Numbered from the stretch's first letter, positions 26,391-35,005 are shown. The stretch is 48,792 nt of DNA from Richelia sp. CSU_2_1 (GCA_012034575.1 JAAUPF010000032.1:1-48792); one strand, 5' to 3'. The notes: generated from the letters alone by a model not told the origin. Made by a program: numbers and translations.

Positions 26391-26676
26391 ACTCTGCTAG
26401 CCATTCTGCGTACCCGCAACTAAGCAAATGCTCATTTAACTTAGCAATAGCTTCAGTATCTCGCGCAACGATTGAACTAACGGCATACACATCATTCAGA
26501 ACAAGATAATAATCTTTGCCGGTGCAATGTGCCATGACTTCTGCTAAATTGCGATCGGACATTTCATCATACAGCAGCGTCAAAAGTGGCAAATAATCTT
26601 CCTCTTTTACTCCGTCAGGAAAAGCACGCTCAATTAGCTTGTAGGTACTCAACAAATAATTTTCAATAACTTTCAT
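26389..26676 (-). CDS. Small helical protein, partner of the PIN-like gene
   Basis: A 95-residue acidic, mostly helical protein (MKVIENYLLSTYKLIERAF, then YLPLLTLLYDEMSDRNLAEVMA, then EAIAKLNEHLLSCGYAEWLAE). It resembles DUF3349-type small proteins, but only weakly. The ATG at 26676 lies two bases after the stop of the upstream PIN-like gene, so the two are surely one transcript with coupled translation; an in-frame ATG at 26700 would overlap that gene. By position it could be the antitoxin or regulator of the PIN-like protein (inference). Confidence 0.78.
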   Translation of the reverse strand: MKVIENYLLSTYKLIERAFPDGVKEEDYLPLLTLLYDEMSDRNLAEVMAHCTGKDYYLVLNDVYAVSSIVARDTEAIAKLNEHLLSCGYAEWLAE

Positions 26677-26678
26677 CG

Positions 26679-27083
26679 TTAGTTTCCCGTTAAACGACAT
26701 GGAGGGTGGATGTAGGCGCTGAAATCAACACCTTGACCGCTGATTGCCCTAACAGCTTTAGCATCTGCTGTCATAGTTATGATTCCCAACTGGTCGCCCG
26801 TTCCTAGAATTATTATATCATTTTCGCCTAAGTTTCTAGTTGTCTGCAGATTTAACGATCGAGCAGAAGGATTGTCACGAATGACAGTTACTCTCAGGAG
26901 GAACCGACTCGATCGCGCTTGCTCCAAGGCACCTGCTATGCTTGTAACAATATTAGTAAACTCATTAAAAGCAGTTTGAGTCATCACCATTTGCTGTCCT
27001 TGCACGTATTGTCGCAACTGAGCGCGGATTGGCGAATTTTCCGAAATAAATGCAATTCCCGTGCTATTATCTAAATTGAGCAT
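26679..27083 (-). CDS. PIN-like (DUF1308-type) protein, candidate nuclease
   Basis: A 134-residue protein that I place in the PIN-like DUF1308 group. The expected acidic residues are in order: Asp5 (MLNLDNSTGIAFI), Glu41 (TQTAFNEF), Asp89 (GENDIIILGTG) and Asp107 (TMTADAKAV). PIN-domain proteins are metal-dependent ribonucleases and are common toxins. The next gene starts two bases after its stop. The promoter should lie in the 34-bp gap shared with the divergent VanX-like gene. Toxin activity is not shown by sequence alone. Confidence 0.8.
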   Translation of the reverse strand: MLNLDNSTGIAFISENSPIRAQLRQYVQGQQMVMTQTAFNEFTNIVTSIAGALEQARSSRFLLRVTVIRDNPSARSLNLQTTRNLGENDIIILGTGDQLGIITMTADAKAVRAISGQGVDFSAYIHPPCRLTGN

Positions 27084-27117
27084 CTAAATAAAAAGTACAA
27101 AGCATCAAAATTATACT

Positions 27118-27828
27118 GTGAAACCGTACCAGCAGATACCGATCGCGGAATGCAACGAGCCTTTAGTGCCGATACCTGTTGAATATTTTGCCTTTGAAAC
27201 ACCGCATCCCTATCAAAAATTAGGCGCGCCCTATCACAACAGTAAAGCAGATTCGCCTTATTATTTGCGCCAAGGAGTTGTAGGTAGTTTGATTGCCGCT
27301 CAAAAACATTTGCAGCAAGATTATCCAGATTGGAAAATTCTGATATTTGATGCTTACCGCCCCGTAGAAGTGCAGCAATTTATGGTAGATTATACCTTTG
27401 CAGAAATTGCCAAAGCTCAAGGCTGTAAATTCCCTATTTCAGAAGACCAAAAACAGGAAATTTTAGAAAAAGTCTATCAATTTTGGGCAGTTCCAAGTCT
27501 CGATCGCGCGATACCTCCACCTCATAGTACGGGCGCGGCTTTAGATGTAAGTTTAGTCAATAAAAACCAGCAACCAATTGACATGGGTTCTGCGATCGAT
27601 GAAATATCAGAACGTTCTTACCCGGATTATTTTAGCAATAGCAATGAGTCACAACAACAAGAATATCACCGTCACAGGCAGATTCTCAAAAATGCCATGT
27701 TAGCTGCTGGTTTCCAACAGCATCCTAATGAATGGTGGCATTTTTGTCTGGGCGATCAAATGTGGGCTTGGCTGACAAACCAACAGCAGAAAACAAGTCA
27801 AGTTATCGCGCGATACGGTCGATGTTAA
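27118..27828 (+). CDS. D-alanyl-D-alanine dipeptidase-like zinc peptidase (M15D, VanX-like)
   Basis: A 236-residue protein of peptidase family M15. The zinc-binding set is present: His and Asp in PHSTGAALDVSLV near 143-150, and the catalytic Glu plus His in NEWWHF near 206-209. The substrate-binding Arg is in IFDAYRPVEVQQF near 80. VanX-like enzymes split D-Ala-D-Ala; outside resistance clusters they recycle peptidoglycan peptides, which is the likely role since no vanH or vanA lies nearby. No signal peptide is seen. The start is GTG at 27118; the divergent PIN-like gene begins only 34 bp away. Confidence 0.9.
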   Translation: MKPYQQIPIAECNEPLVPIPVEYFAFETPHPYQKLGAPYHNSKADSPYYLRQGVVGSLIAAQKHLQQDYPDWKILIFDAYRPVEVQQFMVDYTFAEIAKAQGCKFPISEDQKQEILEKVYQFWAVPSLDRAIPPPHSTGAALDVSLVNKNQQPIDMGSAIDEISERSYPDYFSNSNESQQQEYHRHRQILKNAMLAAGFQQHPNEWWHFCLGDQMWAWLTNQQQKTSQVIARYGRC

Positions 27829-27845
27829 ACGATTTTATATTATTC

Positions 27846-27883
27846 CCTTTCAACTCAAAACTCAAAACTCAAAACTCAAAACT
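27846..27883. repeat. Heptamer repeat AAAACTC
   Basis: Four to five units (AACTCAA AACTCAA pattern) lie 17 bp behind the VanX-like gene. The rest of the 272-bp spacer up to 28100 contains two diverged copies of a GAAACCCGGTTTTTC-type repeat (about 27943-27967 and 27992-28010) and no gene. Confidence 0.85.
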
Positions 27884-28100
27884 CCCGATCGACTATTGCC
27901 AGAGGGGTGACAGCGATCTAGAATTAGTTAGGAATCGCGCAAAAACCAGTTTCTCCGAAAAATTGCGGATTGATGCGATCGAACTTGACGCCGAAACCCG
28001 GTTTTTCAACTTTTGCGCAACTCCTGTCGATCGAAACGCACGAGTGCAGGCAAATCCAACCAGCACTGCAAACCCTAAAGGATAACCTAAAATTAACTCA

Positions 28101-29177
28101 ATGAAAGCACTAATCCTCTCAGGCGGTAAAGGAACACGGTTGCGTCCCCTAACTTATACGGGTGCAAAACAGTTAGTTCCCGTAGCAAACAAGCCGATAT
28201 TGTGGTACGGAATTGAGGGAATTGTGGCGGCTGGAATTACCGATATCGGGATTATTATCAGTCCCGAAACCGGCGAAGAAGTGAAAGAGAAAACGGGAGA
28301 CGGATCTCGTTTCGGCGCAAAAATCACTTATATTTTGCAAAGCGAACCGGCTGGACTCGCTCACGCGGTGAAAGTTGCTCAACCATTTTTAGGCGATTCT
28401 CCATTTATTATGTATCTGGGAGATAACTTAATTCAAAGTCAATTAGATCTGTTTTTAGAGAATTTTAAAAAGAACCAACTAGACGCTTTGATTCTGCTGC
28501 GTCCCGTTCCCAATCCCACAGCTTTCGGGGTGGCAAAAGTAGATGAAAACGGGCGAGTTTTGCAGTTAGTAGAAAAACCCAAAGTCCCGCCATCTAATTT
28601 AGCACTGGTGGGAATTTACTTTTTTGCACCGACAATTCACGAAGCAATTGCTCAAATCAACCCCTCAGCCCGCGGCGAATTGGAAATCACAGACGCGATT
28701 CAAAAACAGATCGATACCCAAAAACACGTGGAAGCTTGCAGTTTAGAAGGTTGGTGGTTGGATACTGGAAAAAAAGACGATTTGCTGAGTGCAAATCAAA
28801 TTATTCTAGATAGCTGCATCGCGACTCCTGTAACAGAATTTAAAACAGATGCTACGAGTCAAATTATCGGTCGGGTGCAAATAGGAGAAGGTACGGAAAT
28901 TATCAATTCTACAGTCCGCGGCCCGGTGGTAATTGGCGAAAATTGTCGCATCGAAAACAGCTTTATCGGACCTTACAGCAGTATTGCCGATCGCGTGACG
29001 ATGATTGATGCAGATATCGAACACAGTGTAATATTGCAAGGAGCAAAAATCTCTGGCATTCACCAGCGAATTGTTGATAGCGTTATCGGCCAGCGCGCGC
29101 AACTTGTTAATGCCCCGCCTCGCCCTAAAGCTTTGCGGTTTATGATCGGTGATGACAGTCAAATTGAGTTAGTCTAA
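28101..29177 (+). CDS. Glucose-1-phosphate thymidylyltransferase, long type
   Basis: A 358-residue sugar nucleotidyltransferase that activates glucose-1-phosphate with a nucleoside triphosphate for deoxysugar and polysaccharide synthesis. The N-terminal motif is LSGGKGTRLRPLTYTGAKQL, the sugar site FGVAKVDENGRVLQLVEKP near 150, and EITDAIQ with GWWLDTGKKDDLL near 195-222. The C-terminal 110 residues form a left-handed beta helix with hexapeptide repeats (VRGPVVIGENCRIENSFIGP), which marks the long RmlA family (TIGR01208). No other dTDP-sugar gene is adjacent, but a glycosyltransferase lies 1.5 kb downstream on the same strand. Confidence 0.94.
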   Translation: MKALILSGGKGTRLRPLTYTGAKQLVPVANKPILWYGIEGIVAAGITDIGIIISPETGEEVKEKTGDGSRFGAKITYILQSEPAGLAHAVKVAQPFLGDSPFIMYLGDNLIQSQLDLFLENFKKNQLDALILLRPVPNPTAFGVAKVDENGRVLQLVEKPKVPPSNLALVGIYFFAPTIHEAIAQINPSARGELEITDAIQKQIDTQKHVEACSLEGWWLDTGKKDDLLSANQIILDSCIATPVTEFKTDATSQIIGRVQIGEGTEIINSTVRGPVVIGENCRIENSFIGPYSSIADRVTMIDADIEHSVILQGAKISGIHQRIVDSVIGQRAQLVNAPPRPKALRFMIGDDSQIELV

Positions 29178-29261
29178 AGACTGAGAAAAAGGTCGATCGA
29201 GTCAGACCGATCGAGTTAAGGCGCGATCGACCCTTTTACACCATTTTAGAAGTAAAACATC

Positions 29262-29906
29262 ATGATTCAAGCCGAAACTATTCCCCAAACAGTTCCCCAA
29301 AAACTCACGTTTGACGAGTTCGTTGTCTGGTATCCAGAGAACTCTATCCATCGCTACGAACTACATAACGGAGTAATTATTGAAATGCCTTTAGGAACTG
29401 GCGACCATTCCAATGTTACAGGTTCCATCACCGTAAAACTAGGAATTGAAATTGAGCGTCGCGAATTACCTTACTCCATTCCTGGTGCCTGCTTGCTGAA
29501 ACCAATCCGTGACAAGTCAGGTTATCAACCAGACGCGATCGTTCTGGACAAAACCGCGATCGCAAATGAATCGCGCTGGAAAAAAGAATCGATCGTTACG
29601 ATGGGATCTTCAGTGCGACTGGCTGTAGAAGTCGTTAGTACAAACTGGCGAGATGATTATTTTTTAAAAGCTTCTGAATATGAGGAAATGGGCATCCCCG
29701 AATACTGGATTGTAGACTATCTGGGTTTAGGAGGTCGCAATTTCATCGGCAATCCCAAACAACCTACTTTGTCAGTCTATCAACTGGTAGATGGCGAGTA
29801 TCAGGTTAAACTGTTTAGGGGAAATCAGAAGGTTGAGTCGCTAGCTTTTCCCGAATTGAACTTGACGGCAGAACAGATTTTTCTCGCTGGATTCCCAGAA
29901 AGTTAG
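29262..29906 (+). CDS. Uma2-family (DUF820) PD-(D/E)XK nuclease-like protein
   Basis: A 214-residue protein of the Uma2 family, which is greatly expanded in cyanobacteria. Typical features are LTFDEFVVWYPENSIHRYELHNGVIIEMPLG, the metal-binding Asp in YQPDAIVLDK near 90, VRLAVEVVSTNWRDDY near 118-130 with the E-x-V core, and YEEMGIPEYWIVDY near 145. The restriction-endonuclease-like fold is known; the biological role of the family is not. It stands between the nucleotidyltransferase and a coiled-coil gene. Confidence 0.9.
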   Translation: MIQAETIPQTVPQKLTFDEFVVWYPENSIHRYELHNGVIIEMPLGTGDHSNVTGSITVKLGIEIERRELPYSIPGACLLKPIRDKSGYQPDAIVLDKTAIANESRWKKESIVTMGSSVRLAVEVVSTNWRDDYFLKASEYEEMGIPEYWIVDYLGLGGRNFIGNPKQPTLSVYQLVDGEYQVKLFRGNQKVESLAFPELNLTAEQIFLAGFPES

Positions 29907-29961
29907 CCGAGTTAAAAAGCTGGTCAATCGACAATAAACTTATAGCAAGGCAGGCAAAAGA

Positions 29962-30495
29962 TTGGAGTACGAAGAAATACCAACTCAACAGATAATAAAC
30001 AAACTGCGGCAAACTTTAGAACCGCGAATTGGGATTACTCCAACGCCGATATCTGACAGCGGAAATAGTTCGATCGCCCTTGAGGAAGATGACGAAGATA
30101 TCGCTATTTTAAAAACAGGTTTCGACATTTATAACGTCCCGATTACTTCTTATCAAAGGCGTCTGGGCTCCGCCGTAATTGCAGCTAGAAAATTCGTCCG
30201 CAAATTGCTGAGACCTGTATTAGAACGCCAAGTCATTTACAATTTTGCCAACACCCGCGTAGTTCAAACTCTCAGCATAAAAGTGCAAAAATTGCAAGCC
30301 GATCGCGAAAATTTAGAGAAAGAAGTGCGATCGAAATTCAGCGATAGATATCCCGAAGTGGCAGCCAAAATTCAAGCCCAAGAACAAGCCATCACCGCCC
30401 TGCAAGCTGAAATCGAACAAATTAAAGCCGTACAGCAGCAACAAAGTGCTATGTTAGAAAAGATTACCTCTCAATTGCTCGATCGACCGCAATAA
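29962..30495 (+). CDS. Coiled-coil protein, unknown function
   Basis: A 177-residue protein with an acidic, low-complexity N-terminus (about 1-50), a basic amphipathic segment (RRLGSAVIAARKFVRKLLRPVLERQ, about 65-90) and a long coiled coil (about 105-170, with QAQEQAITALQAEIEQIKAVQQQQ). The start is TTG at 29962; an in-frame stop nine codons upstream leaves no better choice. Proteins of this composition often precede glycosyltransferase or methyltransferase genes in cyanobacterial polysaccharide regions, and a glycosyltransferase follows 209 bp downstream. A structural or membrane-associated role is only a guess. Confidence 0.7.
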   Translation: MEYEEIPTQQIINKLRQTLEPRIGITPTPISDSGNSSIALEEDDEDIAILKTGFDIYNVPITSYQRRLGSAVIAARKFVRKLLRPVLERQVIYNFANTRVVQTLSIKVQKLQADRENLEKEVRSKFSDRYPEVAAKIQAQEQAITALQAEIEQIKAVQQQQSAMLEKITSQLLDRPQ

Positions 30496-30692
30496 GAGGA
30501 AGGAAGAAGGAAGAAGGAAGAAGGAAGAAGGAAGAAGGAAGAAGGAAGAAGAAAAAGCAACATGTCAACTATCAACTGTCAACTTGCAACCGCAGATGCA
30601 AGGCGGATAAACGCAGATAAACGCAGATAAATTTCATCAACTGTCAACTGTCAACTGTCAACTATCAACTGTCAACTATCAACTCTCAACTA
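30496..30692. repeat. Heptamer repeats GGAAGAA and AACTGTC with a CGCAGATAAA block
   Basis: Directly after the coiled-coil gene come about eight GGAAGAA units (30496-30552), then AACTATC/AACTGTC units (30560-30583), then tandem AACGCAGATAA decamer-like units (30608-30632), then a second AACTGTC run (30637-30692) ending 12 bp before the glycosyltransferase start. Confidence 0.9.
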
Positions 30693-30704
30693 TTCTAAAA
30701 TCCC

Positions 30705-32819
30705 ATGTCCGAACTACCGATATGTTCGCTAATTATAGTCAATTATAAAGGTCTTCGCCAAACGAAAGATTGCTTAAAATCCTTATTCAAACTTGCCTAT
30801 CCCGAACAGCAATTAGATATAATCGTCATCGATAACTGTTCCGAAGATGAATCGGTTAACTCGCTGCGGGAACTATTTCCTCAAATTCGCCTGTTTGTCA
30901 ATTCCACAAACAACTTTGCCAAAGCCCTCAACCTCGGAATTCAAGAATCAAAAGGTCAATACATCGGGTTTTTAAATAACGACGCTACCCTTGACAGTCA
31001 GTGGCTGAATGTATTAGTTAATTTGTTAGAAAATAACGCAAAAATCGGCGCAGCCAGCGGCAAACTGCTGTTTAAAGACGGGCGGATTAACAGCGTTGGC
31101 ATTCAGCAATTGAAAAACTTTTACTGGCAAGATGTCGGCTTTGGCGAAAAAGATTCCGGGCAGTACGATACAGAGAAAGAAGTCGAGGGTTTGTGTTGGG
31201 CGGCGGTACTATTTCGCAGGGAATGTCTCGAAGATGTCGGTCAAATTGACGAAGATTTTGTCATGTATTTTGAGGATGTAGAGTTTGCCAAACGCTGCCA
31301 AAAACGCGGTTGGAAAATGCTTTACACTCCCGACGCCATTGCCCATCACGAATATCGCGGTTCCAGCAAAGGCAGCAAATTAACCGAGTATTTTTGCAAC
31401 CGCAATCGGTTTTTATATTTGGCAAAACACGAACCTTTGCAACTCGCCTCGGCAATCCATACTTCGGATTTTTTTACTAACAAACAGTACGATTTTCTAT
31501 TCGAGAGTATCTTTGTCGCAATTAAAAAATTGCTCGATTATCAAACACCGGAAATTGTCGAAACTTTACTGCCGCAATTGTGCGAAAGGTTGGCGGTAAT
31601 TTTCAGCAGGATTAAGGTCGATCGTATTTTACCTCGATTGCAGGTGATTCGGGCCGATCGCAAAATGTCGATCGGGATTTACGATTGCGGGTTGCATTTT
31701 ATCGGTGGCGGGCAAAAATATGTTGCTACCATCGCCTCGTTGCTGCAAGATAGATTTGATATTACTTTTATCGCCAACAAACAAGTTACAATTTCCGACT
31801 TAGAATCTTGGTACGGCCTCAATCTTGCCAAATGTCGAGTTAAAGTTATTCCCTTGGCATTTTACGAGAAACGCGGAATGCAGTGCATCGATTCCAGCAT
31901 CATTGCCGATGACATGGAAAATCCCTTTGATGAAATTGCCAGAGACAGCAAAAATTACGATGTTTTCATCAACGCCAACCAACTCGAAAAAGTTAAACCG
32001 CTGTCACCGATTTCAATATTTGTCTGCCACTTTCCCAATGCGTTTCCCAACCGCCATTTTGCTGTCGGCGACTACACTTTCATTATTGCTAACAGTCAAT
32101 TTACAGTTAAATGGCTTGAAAAGCGCTGGAATTTACAACCAACTTTTATGCTGTACCCGCCCGTGGAAATGGCAACAGTAAAAGTTCCGAAAGAAAACAT
32201 CATTTTAGCGGTAGGGCAGTTTGAAGCTGGGGGAACGAAAAAGCAAATTGAATTAATTCAAGCTTTTCGCAGTTTGCAAGCAAATCATCCCGAGAAAATG
32301 CAAGGATGGCGGCTGATTTTAGCGGGCAGCAGCGTGGCGAAAAATCCGTATTTAAAAACTGTGCGAGACTTGTTAAAGGCAGATTCGGGGTCGATCGAAC
32401 TTAAAGTCAACGCTGATTGCGATGAGGTAAAATCGCTGTATGCTAAAGCCAGCATCTTCTGGCACGCCTGCGGTTTGGGTGAAGTCAACCCTCAAAGATG
32501 CGAGCATTTTGGCATGGCTACAGTCGAGGCAATGCAGAATAATTGTGCCCCGATTGTGTTCAACGGTGGCGGGCAAATCGAAATAGTTGAAAGCGGGCGA
32601 TCGGGCTTCTTATTTAATAGTATAGAAGAACTTTGCCACCATTCTTACCAACTGATTGTCAATCCCGATTTATTGGCCCAAATTCAAGCGGCTGCGGGCG
32701 ATCGAAGTCAATATTTTAGACTTGCACCTTTTGAGCAAAAAGTCAAGCATTTTTTCGAGATTATTCATCAAGAATATGCCACCATGCGACTGCCAAACCC
32801 AGGCGATTTTAGATTTTAG
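30705..32819 (+). CDS. Two-domain glycosyltransferase (GT2 plus GT4)
   Basis: A 704-residue protein. The N-terminal 250 residues are a GT-A family 2 domain (CSLIIVNYKGLRQTKDCLKSL, VIDNCSEDES, the metal-binding FLNNDATLD near 88, FVMYFEDVEFAKR near 185). The C-terminal 380 residues are a GT-B family 4 domain starting about residue 325 (GIYDCGLHFIGGGQKY) with ILAVGQFEAGGTKKQIELIQAF near 495 and HFGMATVEAMQNNCAPIVFNGGGQIEIV near 605. Two transferase domains suggest two successive sugar additions in polysaccharide synthesis or protein glycosylation (inference). It is cytosolic with no membrane helices. Confidence 0.93.
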   Translation: MSELPICSLIIVNYKGLRQTKDCLKSLFKLAYPEQQLDIIVIDNCSEDESVNSLRELFPQIRLFVNSTNNFAKALNLGIQESKGQYIGFLNNDATLDSQWLNVLVNLLENNAKIGAASGKLLFKDGRINSVGIQQLKNFYWQDVGFGEKDSGQYDTEKEVEGLCWAAVLFRRECLEDVGQIDEDFVMYFEDVEFAKRCQKRGWKMLYTPDAIAHHEYRGSSKGSKLTEYFCNRNRFLYLAKHEPLQLASAIHTSDFFTNKQYDFLFESIFVAIKKLLDYQTPEIVETLLPQLCERLAVIFSRIKVDRILPRLQVIRADRKMSIGIYDCGLHFIGGGQKYVATIASLLQDRFDITFIANKQVTISDLESWYGLNLAKCRVKVIPLAFYEKRGMQCIDSSIIADDMENPFDEIARDSKNYDVFINANQLEKVKPLSPISIFVCHFPNAFPNRHFAVGDYTFIIANSQFTVKWLEKRWNLQPTFMLYPPVEMATVKVPKENIILAVGQFEAGGTKKQIELIQAFRSLQANHPEKMQGWRLILAGSSVAKNPYLKTVRDLLKADSGSIELKVNADCDEVKSLYAKASIFWHACGLGEVNPQRCEHFGMATVEAMQNNCAPIVFNGGGQIEIVESGRSGFLFNSIEELCHHSYQLIVNPDLLAQIQAAAGDRSQYFRLAPFEQKVKHFFEIIHQEYATMRLPNPGDFRF

Positions 32820-32830
32820 ATTTGCGATTG

Positions 32831-32953
32831 CAATCGCGAGGCAGAGCCTCGGGACATGGGTTCCCAGGCAGAGCCTGGGAACCAGTAAACCAGTAATTAC
32901 TCGTTACCAGGCTCTGCCTGGTAATGCAGATCTAGAGGCTCTGCCTCGCGAAT
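32831..32953. repeat. Cluster of nested GGCAGAGCC hairpins
   Basis: Four successive hairpins are visible: CGAGGCAGAGCCTCG, TTCCCAGGCAGAGCCTGGGAA, TTACCAGGCTCTGCCTGGTAA, and a last half AGAGGCTCTGCCTCGCG that can pair back with the first. The cluster separates two convergent genes. A decayed piece of it recurs at 34088-34134. Confidence 0.85.
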
Positions 32954-32964
32954 TCAACTATCAG

Positions 32965-33906
32965 CTAGCGGTTCAAAAATCGATCGGGATCGATGTTAGA
33001 TTCCCGCAATCTTTGTATTAAAGCTGCTAGCTGAGATTCTGCAATCTCGGCACGTTGTCGCTCTTGTTCGGCACGTTGCTGTTCTTGTTCGGCACGTTGC
33101 TGTTCTTGAATAGCAATTTCTAGTGCTCGTTCCTCAGGAGTAGGAATCCAATCGCCCTCAGCGTCGTACCACCGCAGCCACAATCTTGTGACTCCAAAAT
33201 ACTCGCCTTCCCACAATCCCAATCCAATATTTATCTCCTCCATCCAAACGCGATTTTCAGGTATTTCTAATTCTTGGTAATGACCTCCTTCCAATTTGAA
33301 AGCCCTCAGGTTATCGGTATAGCGGCTGAAAACTACATAGTAAGGAATTCTCAAAGCCTGTTCGTAAACTTCCCATTTTTTTAAGGGCTTTTCCTGACGC
33401 ACTTCCTGAGTTAATTGACCGTTATTTACTCCGGCTTCGGAATTCGCTTCTTGACTTATTTGACCGTTATTCGTTACCGCTTCGGCAGTAGCAGGCACGG
33501 TTTCTGGAAAATCGTTCAAATCTTCTTTTTCAGTTCCCGGCGACAGCAATTCGACTATGACAAACGGGTTAACTCCTTCTTGCCAAGTCACGTAACTCAG
33601 CCGCATATCGAATGATTCGTACAATCGGGAAACTCCGACAACTCCAAACCAATCCGGCCGTTTGTACCACAAGGGATGGCGGACATCGTAATACAAATTC
33701 ATGTCGCCTGTGCAAAATATTTGATTTGGGGAATAATTGGCAGGGCGAAAAGTAAAATTCAATAATTGCGCCTGCAAGTCGTGAAATTCATCTGGCAAAC
33801 CTGGTTCCTCCGGATTTTCGCTAGGTAGATCGTACATCGTCGGGAGCGTTTCTTTTGCAGGTCGCGGCGGTTCGGTTTGCGGTACGGGATATTTGAATGG
33901 TAGCAT
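32965..33906 (-). CDS. Uma2-family (DUF820) protein with C-terminal coiled coil
   Basis: A 313-residue long-type Uma2 protein. The nuclease-like core spans about 25-235 (QIFCTGDMNLYYD, RPDWFGVVGV, NPFVIVELLSPGTEKEDL, LRIPYYVVFSRYTDNLRAF). It is interrupted at about 150-185 by a low-complexity insert in which NNGQxxQE occurs twice. The C-terminus has tandem heptad-like QEQQRAE/QERQRAE repeats (about 262-285), forming a coiled coil. The end SNIDPDRFL is usual for these proteins. The function is unknown, and no partner gene is seen. Confidence 0.9.
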   Translation of the reverse strand: MLPFKYPVPQTEPPRPAKETLPTMYDLPSENPEEPGLPDEFHDLQAQLLNFTFRPANYSPNQIFCTGDMNLYYDVRHPLWYKRPDWFGVVGVSRLYESFDMRLSYVTWQEGVNPFVIVELLSPGTEKEDLNDFPETVPATAEAVTNNGQISQEANSEAGVNNGQLTQEVRQEKPLKKWEVYEQALRIPYYVVFSRYTDNLRAFKLEGGHYQELEIPENRVWMEEINIGLGLWEGEYFGVTRLWLRWYDAEGDWIPTPEERALEIAIQEQQRAEQEQQRAEQERQRAEIAESQLAALIQRLRESNIDPDRFLNR

Positions 33907-33915
33907 CGGCTTTTA

Positions 33916-33983
33916 TACAGTTGATAGTTGATAGTTGATAGTTGATAGTTGACAGTTGATAGTTGACAGTTGACAGTTGACAG
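33916..33983. repeat. Heptamer repeat AGTTGAT/AGTTGAC
   Basis: About nine units start ten bases upstream of the minus-strand Uma2 start codon, so they lie in its leader. A T-rich stretch with TTTTTACTTG units follows at about 34030-34085. Confidence 0.9.
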
Positions 33984-34087
33984 CTTGCCTTGAGCTTGTC
34001 GAAGGGTTGATAGTTGAATAGTCTTTAGTTGTTTTTTATTTGTTTTTACTTGTTTTTACTTGTTTGACTCATTTTTACTTTTTTTTA

Positions 34088-34134
34088 ACAGACTCTGCCT
34101 GGTAACGCAGATTTAGAGGCTATGCTTCGCGGAT
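34088..34134. repeat. Degenerate GGCAGAGCC repeat overlapping the end of purN
   Basis: CTCTGCCTGGTAACGCAGATTTAGAGGC... matches 32907-32953 with several substitutions. The purN stop (34120-34122) and its last codons lie inside this repeat. Confidence 0.7.
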
Positions 34135-34761
34135 TCGATCGACCATCAATGCGATCGAGCCTACCATAATTCTATGTTCCTGCACCTGAATTCTCTCGTG
34201 TAAAGTTTCTGGCGTATCGTCGGGCAATACAGGCACTGCAGCTTGCATTAAAATCGGCCCGCTATCTACTGCCAAACGAGCGATATGCACCGTACAACCA
34301 GTAATTTTAACTTTAGCTGCTAGCGCTTGTTCTACAGCGCGAATCCCCGGAAAACTCGGCAGCAAACTCGGATGAATGTTAATAACTTTGTCCGGGTAAG
34401 CAGCTAGCAAAACTTCAGTAACGATGCGCATCCAGCCCGCCATAACTACTACTTCTACACCATATTCTTGCAAAGTTTTGACAATTTTTGTATCTAATTC
34501 TTCCCGAGTTTTACACTCGCGATGATTGAGAAGAACTGCGGGAATGCCGTATTTTTCTGCTCGGGCTGCGGCTTTAGCTTCGGGATTGTTGTAGATTAAA
34601 ACTTGGACTTTTGCATTGAGTTGTTGGTTTGCGATCGCGCTGGCAATAACCTCAAAATTGCTGCCGCTTCCCGAGGCTAAAACTCCTAATTTTAAAGGAG
34701 GAATATTAGGCGCGATCGCGCTCGTAACAATCTCTGGAGAAATCAAGTAATCGGCTTTCAT
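34120..34761 (-). CDS. purN: Phosphoribosylglycinamide formyltransferase (GAR transformylase)
   Basis: Transfers a formyl group from 10-formyl-THF to GAR in purine synthesis. The 213-residue protein shows LGVLASGSGSNFEVIASAI near 25, the folate-binding and catalytic MAGWMRIV and VINIHPSLLPSFPG near 105-140, and the catalytic Asp in VDSGPILMQAAVPV near 164. Met1 gives a short N-terminal extension of about 22 residues compared with bacterial PurN. The final residues (DRIREA) come from a genomic repeat. It is a single gene, as usual for purine genes in cyanobacteria. Confidence 0.96.
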   Translation of the reverse strand: MKADYLISPEIVTSAIAPNIPPLKLGVLASGSGSNFEVIASAIANQQLNAKVQVLIYNNPEAKAAARAEKYGIPAVLLNHRECKTREELDTKIVKTLQEYGVEVVVMAGWMRIVTEVLLAAYPDKVINIHPSLLPSFPGIRAVEQALAAKVKITGCTVHIARLAVDSGPILMQAAVPVLPDDTPETLHERIQVQEHRIMVGSIALMVDRIREA

Positions 34762-34766
34762 AAAAT

Positions 34767-34875
34767 AGGTAATGGGTAATGGGCGGAGCGTAGCGGAGGG
34801 AATGGGTAATGGGTAATGGGTGATGGGCGCAGCGGAGCGGAGGGAATTGGTGATTGGTGATTGGTGATTGGCTGC
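34767..34875. repeat. Heptamer repeats TAATGGG and GGTGATT
   Basis: Units of TAATGGG (about 34767-34830) are interrupted twice by an AGCGNAGCGGAGGG-type block; TTGGTGA units follow (34846-34873). The next 60 bp contain a palindromic GGGCGGGTT...AACCCGCCCC element (about 34903-34962). The spacer 34762-35005 holds no gene. Confidence 0.88.
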
Positions 34876-35005
34876 TAATTTTTTGCTGGCTAATCGTTTG
34901 GGAGGGCGGGTTTATAAGATTGCTGGTTTGAGGCAAAGATGGTTGGTGAACCCGCCCCTACAAGCTAATTGTCTGCTGACTGATGATTGATAACTGATGA
35001 CTGAT

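Noticed and set aside
27118..27828. Vancomycin resistance role for the VanX-like gene
   Set aside because: No vanH, vanA or regulatory genes are nearby; family members in Gram-negative bacteria serve peptidoglycan recycling.
27732..28085. 117-codon plus-strand frame starting inside the VanX-like gene
   Set aside because: It overlaps the conserved C-terminus of the peptidase in another frame and runs through heptamer repeats.
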